From: an uncultured Methylophaga sp.
GTDB lineage: Bacteria; Pseudomonadota; Gammaproteobacteria; Nitrosococcales; Methylophagaceae
Direction of reading: 5' to 3'
Assembly: GCF_947259025.1 (NCBI RefSeq)
Contig: NZ_CAMYKO010000005.1
Coordinates: 248,001-312,000 of the forward strand
Length of the DNA: 64,000 nt
Position 1 is the stretch's first letter. The number at the start of each line of letters is the position of its first letter. A program made the position numbers and the translations under genes. Positions 17,174-28,134 of this stretch are shown piece by piece. The notes beneath the pieces are model-generated. The model saw nothing but the letters and a program-made list of their open reading frames with translations. It made no database searches and was not told where the DNA came from.

Positions 17174-18696
17174 AGCAATGGTCTCCTTCTTACCCGTTTG
17201 CCATCATCATCGCTCTAATCGCGTTGATGCCTGTTGCCGTGCTGATCTGGCTGGCGGCAGACAGTCCACAACTATTCGACGCCCGTAACCTCGATATTCT
17301 GACCAACACCATCTCGCTGATGCTGCTCACTGCAGCAGGGGCAGTGATTATCGGTGTGCCACTGGCTTTATTGACCTCTTACGTCAAACTGCCTTGGGCT
17401 CGCTTCTGGCTGGTGTTGCTGGCGGCGCCGCTGGCGATTCCCAGCTATATCGGTGCTTTCACTTTTTATGCGGCCTTCGGGCCCGGTGGTGAAATCGAGC
17501 AGATGATCGGCATCAGCACACCGGTGTTCGACGGACTGGTGGGGTCCAGCATTGTGATGGCGCTGTATACCTATCCCTTTGTGATGCTCACCGTCAGGGC
17601 GTCATTGCTGAGTCTGGACTCCAGTTTGGTCAATGCAGCGCGAACGCTGGGTATGTCCCTGTTCAGCAGTCTCTGGTCCGTGGTTTTGCCGCGCATAACC
17701 AACGGCATCGCTGCCGGCGCTTTACTAGCTGCGATGTATGCCTTATCTGATTTCGGCACGCCAGCGATCTTAAGGCTCGACACCTTTACCCGGATGATTT
17801 ACGTCGAATACAACAGTTTCGGTCTCAGTCAGGCTGCGATGTTGTCACTGCAGTTGCTGGTGATTGTAGGCCTTATTCTGTTTATCGAATCACGGGTCAA
17901 AGGCACCCGGGAGCGACCGGGTAAATCTTTGCTGCTATGGCCGGGGAAGCTCAAAACCGCGCTAATGTTGCTGGCCGCCTCACCGGTTGTGCTCTTCGCC
18001 ATCATGTTGCCGCTGGCTATATTTATCCTGTGGCTGTGGCGGGATGGTGCCGGTAACTTCGAGCTGGTGTATGCCTGGAACTCAGCCTATGCCGCACTGT
18101 TTGCAGCTATTGCTGCAGTTATATTCGCTTTGCCGGTAGCTCAGGCTGCCATCCATGGCCGTTTTGGCCGTCTCACTGAGCGCGTCAGTTACCTGGGCTT
18201 TGGTGTGCCGGGTATCGTGATGGGTACGGCACTGGTTTATGTCGGCCTCCAGGTGTCACTGCTTTATCAGACTCTGGCACTGTTGGTGCTGGCATATGTG
18301 ATGCGTTTTCTACCTTTGGCTGTGGGCACCATCCGCTCCACTTCAGAGCGATTGGATCCGAGCCTGGTCAAAGCCGCCAGACTCCTGGGTGCAAGCCGTA
18401 AAGAGGCTTTTCGCCGGATTACATTGCCACTCAGTATCCGAGGCATTGTTGCCGGTGCTGCTTTGGTGTTCCTCGAAGTCATGCGAGAATTACCCGCTAC
18501 GCTGATTCTGAGTCCGCTCGATTTTGAAACACTGGCGACTTATCTCTGGCGGGTGTACGAAGCCGGTTATTTTGGTCAGGCAGCGATCCCGGGTTTACTG
18601 TTAGTTGTGATATCCGGGCTGGCTTTGGCAGTGATGTTCTATGGCGAGCGCTGGAATCAAACAGATATTTTTGAGGAGGAGCCTTCAGTCTCATGA
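17170..18696 (+). CDS. Ferric iron ABC transporter, fused permease
   Basis: Inner-membrane permease of 508 residues made of two fused permease domains with about 12 membrane helices, the FbpB/SfuB arrangement. Each half has an EAA-type loop that docks to the ATPase: LVNAARTLGMSLFSSLWSVVLPRI in the first half (around residue 160) and LVKAARLLGASRKEAFRRITLPL in the second (around residue 400). It overlaps both neighbours by 4 bases (ATGA type), so translation is coupled with the binding-protein and ATPase genes. Confidence 0.94.
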   Translation: MKQWSPSYPFAIIIALIALMPVAVLIWLAADSPQLFDARNLDILTNTISLMLLTAAGAVIIGVPLALLTSYVKLPWARFWLVLLAAPLAIPSYIGAFTFYAAFGPGGEIEQMIGISTPVFDGLVGSSIVMALYTYPFVMLTVRASLLSLDSSLVNAARTLGMSLFSSLWSVVLPRITNGIAAGALLAAMYALSDFGTPAILRLDTFTRMIYVEYNSFGLSQAAMLSLQLLVIVGLILFIESRVKGTRERPGKSLLLWPGKLKTALMLLAASPVVLFAIMLPLAIFILWLWRDGAGNFELVYAWNSAYAALFAAIAAVIFALPVAQAAIHGRFGRLTERVSYLGFGVPGIVMGTALVYVGLQVSLLYQTLALLVLAYVMRFLPLAVGTIRSTSERLDPSLVKAARLLGASRKEAFRRITLPLSIRGIVAGAALVFLEVMRELPATLILSPLDFETLATYLWRVYEAGYFGQAAIPGLLLVVISGLALAVMFYGERWNQTDIFEEEPSVS

Positions 18697-19724
18697 TTGA
18701 AGTTCGCAACGTATCCGTTCACTACGGTCAGAAAAAGGTCGTTGATGATCTCAGTCTGACGCTGGGTGAGTCGGAACTGCTGACCCTGGTTGGACCGACA
18801 GGCTGTGGTAAAACGACTATTCTGCATGCCCTGGCCGGACTGATTCCGATCTCGGAAGGCACGATTAAACTGGGACAGAAAACCGTCACGGCCCACAAAA
18901 CCATCGCGCCGGAAAAACGTCAGGTAGGCATGGTATTTCAGGACTTTGCTTTGTTCCCGCACCTGACCGTGGCGCAGAATGTCAGCTTCAAACTCAAAGA
19001 TCATAGCAAGGCCGATCACTGGATTGAGTTGCTTGGTCTCAGCCCCTGGCGTGATGCCAAACCGGATAACCTGTCGGGTGGTCAGAAACAACGTGTCGCG
19101 CTGGCGCGCACACTGGCCCATGAACCGGCATTTGTGTTGCTGGATGAACCCTTATCCAATCTCGATGCCGCGCTGAAAGATGATCTACGCTGGGAAATCC
19201 GCAATGCTCTGAAAGAAGCCGCTGTGCCGGCTGTCTGGGTCACCCACGATCAGGAAGAAGCGCTGTCAGTTGGTGACCGTATCGGGGTACTCAAAGATGG
19301 CAAACTCGAGCAAGTCGGCAGCCCCGAAGCCTGTTTCAGTGAACCCAACAGTCGATTTGTGGCTCGCTTTCTGGGTGAGGCCAGTTTCCTGCCTGCGAGC
19401 CTGGAGTCGGGCAGTAATGTGGCTACCACCGAACTCGGCAATGCCCCGGCAGCGCCGGTCAACGACGCTTCCGGCGAGGTCGATTTGCTGCTGAGACCGG
19501 ATGATCTGTCCCTGAACATTGTCGATCAGGGCAATGGCGAAGTGATCTGGAGTCGCTATGAGGGCAGTGCCCGTTTGTACGCCGTGAAAACCGATGACGG
19601 TGCCACGGTTCGCATTCGCTGCAGCCATGAAAAAGTCGCCGAGCCCGGGCAACGGGTATTGCTGACCATTATTACCACGCACCCGCTGGCCGTCTTTGCA
19701 CGTGGGGATGAGGGAATAGCGTAG
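18693..19724 (+). CDS. Ferric iron ABC transporter, ATP-binding protein
   Basis: Cytoplasmic ATPase that powers the permease; 343 residues, FbpC/SfuC class. The Walker A is GPTGCGKT (about residues 34-41), the signature LSGGQKQRVALAR, Walker B FVLLDEPLSNLD and the switch His in VWVTHDQEEA. After the ATPase domain (to about 215) a C-terminal regulatory TOBE-like domain carries EVDLLLRPDDLSL, as in FbpC. It is the last gene of the operon; no clear terminator follows, only the degenerate repeats described next. Confidence 0.95.
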   Translation: MIEVRNVSVHYGQKKVVDDLSLTLGESELLTLVGPTGCGKTTILHALAGLIPISEGTIKLGQKTVTAHKTIAPEKRQVGMVFQDFALFPHLTVAQNVSFKLKDHSKADHWIELLGLSPWRDAKPDNLSGGQKQRVALARTLAHEPAFVLLDEPLSNLDAALKDDLRWEIRNALKEAAVPAVWVTHDQEEALSVGDRIGVLKDGKLEQVGSPEACFSEPNSRFVARFLGEASFLPASLESGSNVATTELGNAPAAPVNDASGEVDLLLRPDDLSLNIVDQGNGEVIWSRYEGSARLYAVKTDDGATVRIRCSHEKVAEPGQRVLLTIITTHPLAVFARGDEGIA

Positions 19725-19770
19725 AACCAGCTTAAAGCTGTGCTGAGCTGCTTCCATTCGTTAGCAATCC

Positions 19771-19895
19771 TGTCCTGTTGAGCGAAGCCGAAACATCTCC
19801 AAGCGTTGAAGAGATGCCTCCGTTCGTCGGCATGACAAACCTGTCCATCGGCATGAAATAATATTGTCATGTCGAGCGCAGCCGAGACATCTCAA
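19771..19895. repeat. Two degenerate copies of an intergenic repeat, in a 374-bp gap
   Basis: The gap 19725-20098 contains two imperfect copies of a sequence of about 30 bp (19771-19800 and about 19865-19893) sharing TGAGCG/CGAGCG, CAGCCGA or AAGCCGA and ACATCTC. Between them, GAGATGCC...GTCGGCATGACA (19811-19841) is an imperfect inverted partner. This is the small palindromic intergenic type (GAGCGCAGCCGAGACATCTC) common in proteobacteria. Nearer icd, TATAAT at 19962-19967 is a possible -10 element. Confidence 0.6.
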
Positions 19896-19969
19896 GCTCT
19901 GCGAAAGTGTCTTGCCGGTGGCATTTCACCAATCCGGGCAAACAAAACCCGGCTGAACCGGTATAATAA

Positions 19970-22318
<2,349 letters not shown>

Positions 22319-22340
22319 GGCAAAAGCCCATGCCGGACAA

Positions 22341-22367
22341 AAAGCCCTCAACCGAGGGCTTTTTTAT
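22341..22367 (+). terminator. Rho-independent terminator of icd
   Basis: AAAGCCCTC and GAGGGCTTT pair across AACC, followed by a T-rich run. It lies 22 bp after the icd stop. Confidence 0.9.
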
Positions 22368-22498
22368 TGCTCCACCCGGGAGTGATAGTTTTCGTCAGTG
22401 ATCTGCTGCAACCAAAATACCTTTTATGAATCATCGGGTTTAAGCAGACAATCAAGCACATCTGCGGGCCAGCAGAAAAAAGACTTTGCCACTTATGG

Positions 22499-22529
22499 TT
22501 GTCATATTAGCGTCATTGATGACTGTCAT
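22499..22529 (+). promoter_or_regulatory. Pho-box-like repeats in a 499-bp gap
   Basis: TTGTCAT (22499-22505), four bases, then GCGTCAT (22510-22516) has the 11-bp period of a Pho box (CTGTCAT-N4-CTGTCAT), with a further TGTCAT at 22524-22529. It lies about 300 bp before the next start codon and 5 kb from pstS. Apart from this and the icd terminator, the gap 22319-22817 shows nothing I can support. Confidence 0.3.
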
Positions 22530-22817
22530 AATTAAGACTTTACACGCTGTTTTTATAGTCACAGTATCGGGGGCTCTGTTTTTCAGGTTTGATACATGAG
22601 CCCAGATAATATGACATTGGCAAGTGTTGCTTGAGAATAAGCAAAGTCGCTGATACACACCCTCTGCCTTATCTCACATTGCTGAATGGTGACGTTCCAC
22701 CCATTAGCAATATGACTCTGTATGTCCGGAGCTGCGCTATATTGGTACATAATGGCTATATAAACAGGGCTGAGCTTCAATCAGGCAGTCATTTTAGATA
22801 CATTCACAACAGGCATT

Positions 22818-23123
22818 GTGCAGATGAAAACTGAATCATCCGATGAATTGGCTATTGAATTTACGCCACTGGAAAAAATTGAAGTGCTCTATAAGGAGTT
22901 GGTCAATTGGTATGGTGAAGCCGATAAAAAAGAGTTACGCGTGGCCGCCAAGCTGTTGATTGTGGCGCTGGAGAAATTTTCCATTCATGCAGGAGCGGGC
23001 TGGCAGCAAATGGTTCAGGAATATATCGATATCCTCAAACAGGACCCGGAGAAGTTTGAGCGGATTCTGGAATCAAATCGTGGCGAACTCAAGCAGAAAA
23101 AATCCACTGACGCCTACCACTAG
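22818..23123 (+). CDS. Small conserved-looking protein, unknown function
   Basis: 101 residues from GTG 22818, which has AGG four bases upstream; ATG 22824 (MKTESSDELAIEF) is an equally good start. The product is charged and helical (LEKIEVLYKELVNWYGEADKKELRVAAKLLIVALEKF), without membrane segments or cysteines, and looks like a small cytoplasmic helical-bundle protein. I recognise no family. Its stop codon directly abuts the stop of the convergent Fic-like gene, with no spacer. Confidence 0.6.
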   Translation: MQMKTESSDELAIEFTPLEKIEVLYKELVNWYGEADKKELRVAAKLLIVALEKFSIHAGAGWQQMVQEYIDILKQDPEKFERILESNRGELKQKKSTDAYH

Positions 23124-23789
23124 TTATTGTTCAAGCACAAACGCCTTGTCCTGCTCTTTTTCCAACAGACAGGCAAACTTTCTGGTTTGCTTTGGCAGGT
23201 ATAGCCAGTCATCAACAAGATTGTTTTTACTGCGTTTTTTTGTCATTTCTGCAGGCTCAAAGAAAAACCTGGCGTTTTCAGCACTGAGAACGAAAGGGGC
23301 ATGACCTTTTTTCATCAGCACATAACTCATGATCAGCGAGCCGGTTCTGTGATTGCCCTCGAGAAATAACTGCGGCTGACTGAGCATAAAAGTAAAAATG
23401 CCGGCGGCTTGTTTCCACACACTGTCGTGGTCATGAATATTCAGCCATTCCATTAACTGTCCGATGCCAGCTGTCTGATTTTGATAGAAATAATTTTCTG
23501 TTGCTTCAAACTGCGAGGCGTCTTCGGTTGCCGACACCGGCGCGTGCTCAAACAGCACAGTATGATTGAGCTCAAGGAAAAAATGCGAATTACCGTACTT
23601 AAACAGATCTATGCCTTCAGCGATGAACTCATCGATCAAGGCATAGCCCGATAAGAGATTAGCGATGACCTCATCTGAGGGCGGCGTCTTTTTAACGGTA
23701 AGTTCAGCATTGATATGCTTGAACTGGTGTTGAGTCCGAACCAGACAGGATCGGATCTGAGCCAGATTTAGCCGTGATGGTGTCTCCAT
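23124..23789 (-). CDS. Fic-fold protein with altered active-site motif
   Basis: About 221 residues from ATG 23789 (a GTG six codons earlier is possible). Around residues 146-155 it has QLFLEGNHRTG, which lines up with the Fic motif HPFxEGNGRTxR, and the following hydrophobic helix (SLIMSYVLMKKG) fits the fold. The catalytic His is Gln, the second Gly is His, and the last Arg is Ser, so AMP transfer by the usual mechanism is doubtful. No inhibitory (S/T)xxxE(G/N) helix or partner antitoxin is evident. Fic relatives modify proteins with nucleotides or phosphocholine; this one may have lost activity or use another chemistry. It lies between a small unknown gene and pstB. Confidence 0.6.
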   Translation of the reverse strand: METPSRLNLAQIRSCLVRTQHQFKHINAELTVKKTPPSDEVIANLLSGYALIDEFIAEGIDLFKYGNSHFFLELNHTVLFEHAPVSATEDASQFEATENYFYQNQTAGIGQLMEWLNIHDHDSVWKQAAGIFTFMLSQPQLFLEGNHRTGSLIMSYVLMKKGHAPFVLSAENARFFFEPAEMTKKRSKNNLVDDWLYLPKQTRKFACLLEKEQDKAFVLEQ

Positions 23790-23875
23790 CAATCCAGACC
23801 CCGACACCGTAATGAGGCAAGCAACGTCCCTGTCCGAGCGCGATCAACATCCGTTTTAATCATACCAATCGTCTA

Positions 23876-24703
23876 TTAGCTGAACTCACCCCGGACATAC
23901 GCCTGAGTCAGTTTCTGTCTGGGATCTTCAAAAATTTGTTGCGTGTCACCCATCTCTACCAGGTGACCGGTACGGCCGCCTTTAGAGATGTCCACGCCCA
24001 TAAATGCCGTGACATCTGCGACACGGGTTGCCTGCTGCATGTTATGCGTTACCAGCGCCACACTGTAGTGCTGTTTCAACTCGATCATCAGTTCTTCAAT
24101 CTGACGCGTGGCAATGGGATCCAGGGCAGAACAGGGCTCATCCATCAAAAGCACATCCGGCTCAGTGGCGATAGCTCTGGCAATACACAAACGCTGCTGT
24201 TGCCCCCCTGACAAAGACAGCCCGCTGTTATTGAGCTTGTCTTTGACATCGTTCCAGATAGCGGCACGCTCTAATGCTCTGACAACCATTTCTTCTTCGT
24301 CACCTTTAAAGCGGTTCAGACGCAAGCCGAAGGCGACATTGTCATAAATGCTCATCGAGAATGGATTCGGTAACTGGAATACCATGCCAATGTATCTTCT
24401 GACGACAACGGCATCGACCTTTTTACTATAGATATCCTGGTTGTGGTAATGAATCTGGCCGTCAAACCTGAATGAATCGATCAGATCATTCATTCTGTTC
24501 ATGCTTCTCAGCACCGTACTTTTACCGCAACCCGAGGGGCCGATAAAGCCGGTGACTTTATTTTTTTCAACCGGAATGTTGGTGTCACGCACGGCGCGAA
24601 AGTCGCCGTAGTAAATGTTGTTTACCTGACAGTCCAGTACAACCGGGCCTTGTGGCTCGTACTTGTCAGCGATAAAAGTGTCCAGTTCGGATTGATTGTT
24701 CAT
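23876..24703 (-). CDS. pstB: Phosphate ABC transporter, ATP-binding protein
   Basis: Cytoplasmic ATPase of the high-affinity phosphate transporter; 275 residues. Walker A is GPSGCGKS, signature LSGGQQQRLCIARA, Walker B VLLMDEPCSALDP and switch His in VALVTHNMQQA; YIGMVFQLPNPFSMSIYDNVAFG is typical of PstB. It is the last pst gene, 12 bp after pstA. No phoU gene follows, although phoU often closes this operon; the next gene is the Fic-like one. Regulation is expected from the Pho box in front of pstS. Confidence 0.97.
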   Translation of the reverse strand: MNNQSELDTFIADKYEPQGPVVLDCQVNNIYYGDFRAVRDTNIPVEKNKVTGFIGPSGCGKSTVLRSMNRMNDLIDSFRFDGQIHYHNQDIYSKKVDAVVVRRYIGMVFQLPNPFSMSIYDNVAFGLRLNRFKGDEEEMVVRALERAAIWNDVKDKLNNSGLSLSGGQQQRLCIARAIATEPDVLLMDEPCSALDPIATRQIEELMIELKQHYSVALVTHNMQQATRVADVTAFMGVDISKGGRTGHLVEMGDTQQIFEDPRQKLTQAYVRGEFS

Positions 24704-24715
24704 GTTAAACCTCGA

Positions 24716-25615
24716 CTAATCTTTGAATTTGCTTTTGCCGACAACGCGTGCCAGAACATTGAATATCAGGACAATCATCACCAAGACGAGCGATGCCGCC
24801 CAGGCCAGCTCGATCTGATTGTCAAACGGCATACCGGAGAAGTTGTAAATCAAAATTGACAGTGATGCGGTCGGCTCAGCCAGTTCCGCCATGTAATAGT
24901 TACTGAACAGTGCGGTGAACAATAATGGAGCAGATTCACCGGCCGCCCCGGCTACAGCCAGAATCACGCCAGTCAGAATACCCGGCAGGCCTGTAGGTAA
25001 AACGACTTTCATGATGACCTGTGTGTTGGTACAGCCCATGCCGAATGCCGCGTCTTTCATCTTTTGCGGAACCTGTTTCATGGCCTCTTCAGCAGCCAGG
25101 GTCACGGTAGGCAGCATCAATACCGCCAATGCCACACCACCGGCCCAGGCAGAGTAGGTGCCGGTAGTCACCACCAGAACGGCGTAAATGAAAACACCAG
25201 CCAGAATAGAGGGGAAGCCGGTCAGTACTTTCGCCAGAAAGCGTGAAGTCGTGGCCAGCTTGCTGCTGGGGTCAAGTATGGCCAGATAGATGGCGGCCAT
25301 GGTGCCAAGAGGAATACTGATAGCGGCAGCGATACCGACCATTACCAATGTGCCGACAATCGCGTTACCGAAACCACCCCCCATTTCAAAGCCTGCCGGG
25401 GGCAGGGCAGTAATTGCCTCCAAGTCGAGGCGTGCGCCGCCTTCAACAACCAGCATATAAATGACAGAGAACAGCGGAATACTGGCAATGACAGCCAGTA
25501 GCCAGACAAAACCTGTCAGCAATGTATTTTTCAGCGCCCGCCATTCAAAAGCATTTCTCTCCAGTGAGGGGAGATCGAATTGGGGTGGCAGGACCTGTTC
25601 GTCGAGATGATTCAC
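24716..25615 (-). CDS. pstA: Phosphate ABC transporter, permease PstA
   Basis: Inner-membrane half-channel, 299 residues, about six helices. The ATPase-docking loop reads AMKQVPQKMKDAAFGMGCTNTQVIMKVVLPTGLPGI (around residues 170-205, landmark), and the family's GTMAAIYLAI segment is present. Its start overlaps the pstC stop by 4 bases, so the two subunits are translationally coupled. Confidence 0.96.
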   Translation of the reverse strand: MNHLDEQVLPPQFDLPSLERNAFEWRALKNTLLTGFVWLLAVIASIPLFSVIYMLVVEGGARLDLEAITALPPAGFEMGGGFGNAIVGTLVMVGIAAAISIPLGTMAAIYLAILDPSSKLATTSRFLAKVLTGFPSILAGVFIYAVLVVTTGTYSAWAGGVALAVLMLPTVTLAAEEAMKQVPQKMKDAAFGMGCTNTQVIMKVVLPTGLPGILTGVILAVAGAAGESAPLLFTALFSNYYMAELAEPTASLSILIYNFSGMPFDNQIELAWAASLVLVMIVLIFNVLARVVGKSKFKD

Positions 25616-26589
25616 TTTTTGCCCTCAAATTTACGCATGGTGTATTGCTGCACCGCCAGGCCCGCGACATTAACGATAAAAGTAATGACCAGCAGCACCA
25701 GAGCCGCGTACATCAGTGCCTGAATTTCCATCTGGCCTGCTTCAGGGAAGGTTGATGCCAGTAATGAAGCCAGTGTATTGGCAGGGGCGAACAGGGAAAC
25801 ACTGATGTTATTGACGTTACCAATCAGCATCGCCAGCGCCATGGTCTCACCCAGAGCACGGCCGAAACCCAGCACCATACCGGCTAAAATGCCCGAAGAG
25901 GCAGTAGGCAGCATGACTTTCAGTATCACTTCCCATTTAGTGGCGCCCATGCCATAAGCTGCCTCTTTCACTTTGTAAGGAATCCGGCGGAAGGCATCAG
26001 CCGAGATTGCCGCCACGGTGGGTAGAATCATGATCGCCAGTACCAATGCGGCCGGTGCCAGGCCAGGCCCACTCAGTTCAGTCCCAAACAAGGGAAACCA
26101 GCCCAGCTTTTCATGTAACCACTCCGCACCGGGTCTGAGTAAAGGGATAAGTACATAAATGCCCCACAAACCGTAAACAACAGAAGGAATCGCAGCCAGC
26201 AATTCAATGATGGTTCTGAACGTCACTTCAATCTTGGCGTGCACAAATCCCTGGGTCAGGAAAATGGCAATGCCAACACCCAGTCCACCGCCAATCAACA
26301 GGGCCAGCAGCGAACTATAGAGGGTTCCCCAGATTTCAGGCAGTACACCGAACACCTCTTCGTTGGTGTCCCATGTGGTGCCGGTGACAAAGCCCAGGCC
26401 ATGCGTTTTTATTGCGGGCATGGCTTGAGAGCCCAACTCGAATACGATGTAGCCCACCAGAAGCAAAATGGAAAGCGCGCAGAAGTAGGCAAAGGCTCTG
26501 AAAGTGGCGTCTTTCAGGTAGTCAGACGCAGAGGGAGGGGCGGAAAGTGTCCGCGCACTGCTGGCTGATTTAAAAGGATCATAGGCCAT
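25612..26589 (-). CDS. pstC: Phosphate ABC transporter, permease PstC
   Basis: Inner-membrane half-channel, 325 residues. An N-terminal cytoplasmic stretch of about 35 residues precedes about six helices. The docking loop is DAFRRIPYKVKEAAYGMGATKWEVILKVMLPTASSG (around residues 205-240, landmark) and GFGRALGETMALAMLIGN is the PstC hallmark. It is 98 bp after pstS with a hairpin between them, which would let pstS be expressed more strongly than the membrane parts. Confidence 0.96.
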   Translation of the reverse strand: MAYDPFKSASSARTLSAPPSASDYLKDATFRAFAYFCALSILLLVGYIVFELGSQAMPAIKTHGLGFVTGTTWDTNEEVFGVLPEIWGTLYSSLLALLIGGGLGVGIAIFLTQGFVHAKIEVTFRTIIELLAAIPSVVYGLWGIYVLIPLLRPGAEWLHEKLGWFPLFGTELSGPGLAPAALVLAIMILPTVAAISADAFRRIPYKVKEAAYGMGATKWEVILKVMLPTASSGILAGMVLGFGRALGETMALAMLIGNVNNISVSLFAPANTLASLLASTFPEAGQMEIQALMYAALVLLVITFIVNVAGLAVQQYTMRKFEGKK

Positions 26590-26623
26590 GGGAAAACCTG
26601 CTCAGGATAACGGGATTAATAGC

Positions 26624-26660
26624 AAAAATGCTGCAAGCACCAGACAGGCGCTTGCAGCAT
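26624..26660 (-). terminator. Hairpin between pstS and pstC (attenuator or stabiliser)
   Basis: A perfect 11-bp stem (ATGCTGCAAGC with GCTTGCAGCAT) and an 11-base loop, followed on the minus strand by TTTTGCTATT. In the direction of pst transcription it is a partial terminator; such structures also protect the upstream mRNA from 3' decay. Confidence 0.7.
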
Positions 26661-26687
26661 TGAACAGAAAGTCCAGTTCTCAATGAT

Positions 26688-27746
26688 TTATTGGATCATT
26701 GCTGAAGCATTGCGAACGCGCTCTACCACGTTCTCAGGCAGCGGGATGTAACCCATTGCTTCTGATGATTCCTGGCCGGTGGTCACCATGTATTCGATCA
26801 GGTCACGCAGGGCTTTGGCTTTTTCATCATCCTGGTCTTTGTAAACCAGCAACCAGGTGAACGAAGCGATAGGATAGGCATTGTCACCTGATGGGTCAGT
26901 GGCCCAGGCACGCAGGTCAGGAACGTCGCTACCCGGCAGGTTGCCTTCAGGGAAGGTAGTGGTAGCCAGCGCAGCTGCACCGGTTTCGCTACCAGCAGGA
27001 ATGTAATTGCCAGCCTGGTTTTGCAGCATCGCAGTAGGCGTGTTGGTCAGTTTGGCAAAGCCATACTCAATGTAGCCGATAGAGCCAGGGGTTTGCTTGA
27101 TTGTGGCCGTCACGCCATCGTTTTTGGGCGCTTTTACAATCTTGCTGTCAGCTGGCCAGTTTGGAGACTTGGCAGCACCAACCATTTCTTTGAACTCAGG
27201 GTTAATAGCTGCAAGGTGGTTTGTAAATACGTAACTGGTGCCGCTTGAGTCAGAACGCACAACGACGGTAATTTTTTCGTCAGGCAGTTCTACGCCAGGA
27301 TTGGCAGCCTGAATTTTCGGGTCATTCCAATGAGTAATTTTGCCCATGAAGATTGCCGGGTAGACATCGCGAGGCAGTTTCAGCTGTTCTACACCATCCA
27401 GGTTATAGGAGAGCACCACTTCACCAGCGGTCATCGGCAGCAGGATGGTGCCTTTTTTGACCTGTTCGATTTCACTGTCTTTCATTGCGGCGTCACTGGC
27501 AGCAAAGTCGACGGTTTCATTGATGAAGTCGCGAATACCTGCACCACTACCTTTGGACTGATAATCAACACGAACGCCATCAGTTTTCTTGCTGTAGTCC
27601 TTAAACCATTTGTTATAAATCGGTGCCGGGAAACTGGCTCCAGAGCCGTTCAGCTTCAAGTCTGCATGAGCATTCACTGATGACATGCCGACAGCGACGG
27701 CGCCGACCAACAGAACCGATTTCAGATTGCGTGCTAATAACTTCAT
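26688..27746 (-). CDS. pstS: Phosphate ABC transporter, periplasmic binding protein
   Basis: Periplasmic phosphate receptor, 352 residues. Signal peptide to about residue 29 (cleavage NAHA). Phosphate-binding patterns are typical: LNGSGASFPAPIYNKWF, SKGSGAGIRDF, FAASDAAM and VRSDSSGTSYVFTNHL. First gene of pstSCAB. The promoter region carries a Pho box on the same strand. The length and fold fit the shorter PstS class with GDNAYPIASFTWLLV near the C-terminus. Confidence 0.97.
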   Translation of the reverse strand: MKLLARNLKSVLLVGAVAVGMSSVNAHADLKLNGSGASFPAPIYNKWFKDYSKKTDGVRVDYQSKGSGAGIRDFINETVDFAASDAAMKDSEIEQVKKGTILLPMTAGEVVLSYNLDGVEQLKLPRDVYPAIFMGKITHWNDPKIQAANPGVELPDEKITVVVRSDSSGTSYVFTNHLAAINPEFKEMVGAAKSPNWPADSKIVKAPKNDGVTATIKQTPGSIGYIEYGFAKLTNTPTAMLQNQAGNYIPAGSETGAAALATTTFPEGNLPGSDVPDLRAWATDPSGDNAYPIASFTWLLVYKDQDDEKAKALRDLIEYMVTTGQESSEAMGYIPLPENVVERVRNASAMIQ

Positions 27747-27816
27747 AAAAACTCCTGATTTAGAAAAACGTAATGCAATACGTCATGTGTTATCAGCTGC
27801 ACGTTAAAGAAGTTTG

Positions 27817-27834
27817 GTTAAAGTTTTATGACAG
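27817..27834 (-). promoter_or_regulatory. Pho box of pstSCAB
   Basis: On the minus strand the site reads CTGTCATAAAACTTTAAC; the first half-site is perfect and the second keeps the 11-bp period. A further CTTTAAC-like repeat follows at about the same spacing towards pstS. It is about 70 bp upstream of the pstS start, where PhoB acts. Gap 27747-28134 otherwise holds only the dyad near fecI. Confidence 0.75.
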
Positions 27835-28053
27835 TAATGAAATAAATGATGCAGTGCTCAAAATGGGCTTGATGCTGTGGGTGAATAAAACCACTTTCAA
27901 AGCTTCGTAATATGGAAAAATCTGTGCTTTGTCTATGATATTCATCAAGCCTGGTATTTACGAAAAACACTACTGACTCTTAGCCTGAAATTAGAAAATT
28001 ACATTTCAGGATTTTTTCCTATATTTAATGAGGGTTTGCTAGTAGTAATTTAA

Positions 28054-28079
28054 TGATGAAAGTTGTGTGAATTTCATCA
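28054..28079. promoter_or_regulatory. Dyad upstream of the FecI-like sigma factor
   Basis: TGATGAAA and TTTCATCA form perfect 8-bp arms around a 10-base spacer, about 56 bp upstream of the sigma-factor ATG. The form suits a dimeric regulator, but it does not match Fur, and I cannot name the protein. Confidence 0.3.
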
Positions 28080-28134
28080 CATCTTAAATTTAACCGATTA
28101 TTTTGCTGAGCTAGCCAGGCTCTGGGGGAGTGTG

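Noticed and set aside
22631-22834. 67-codon frame before the small gene at 22.8 kb
   Set aside because: No ribosome binding site and a random-like composition.
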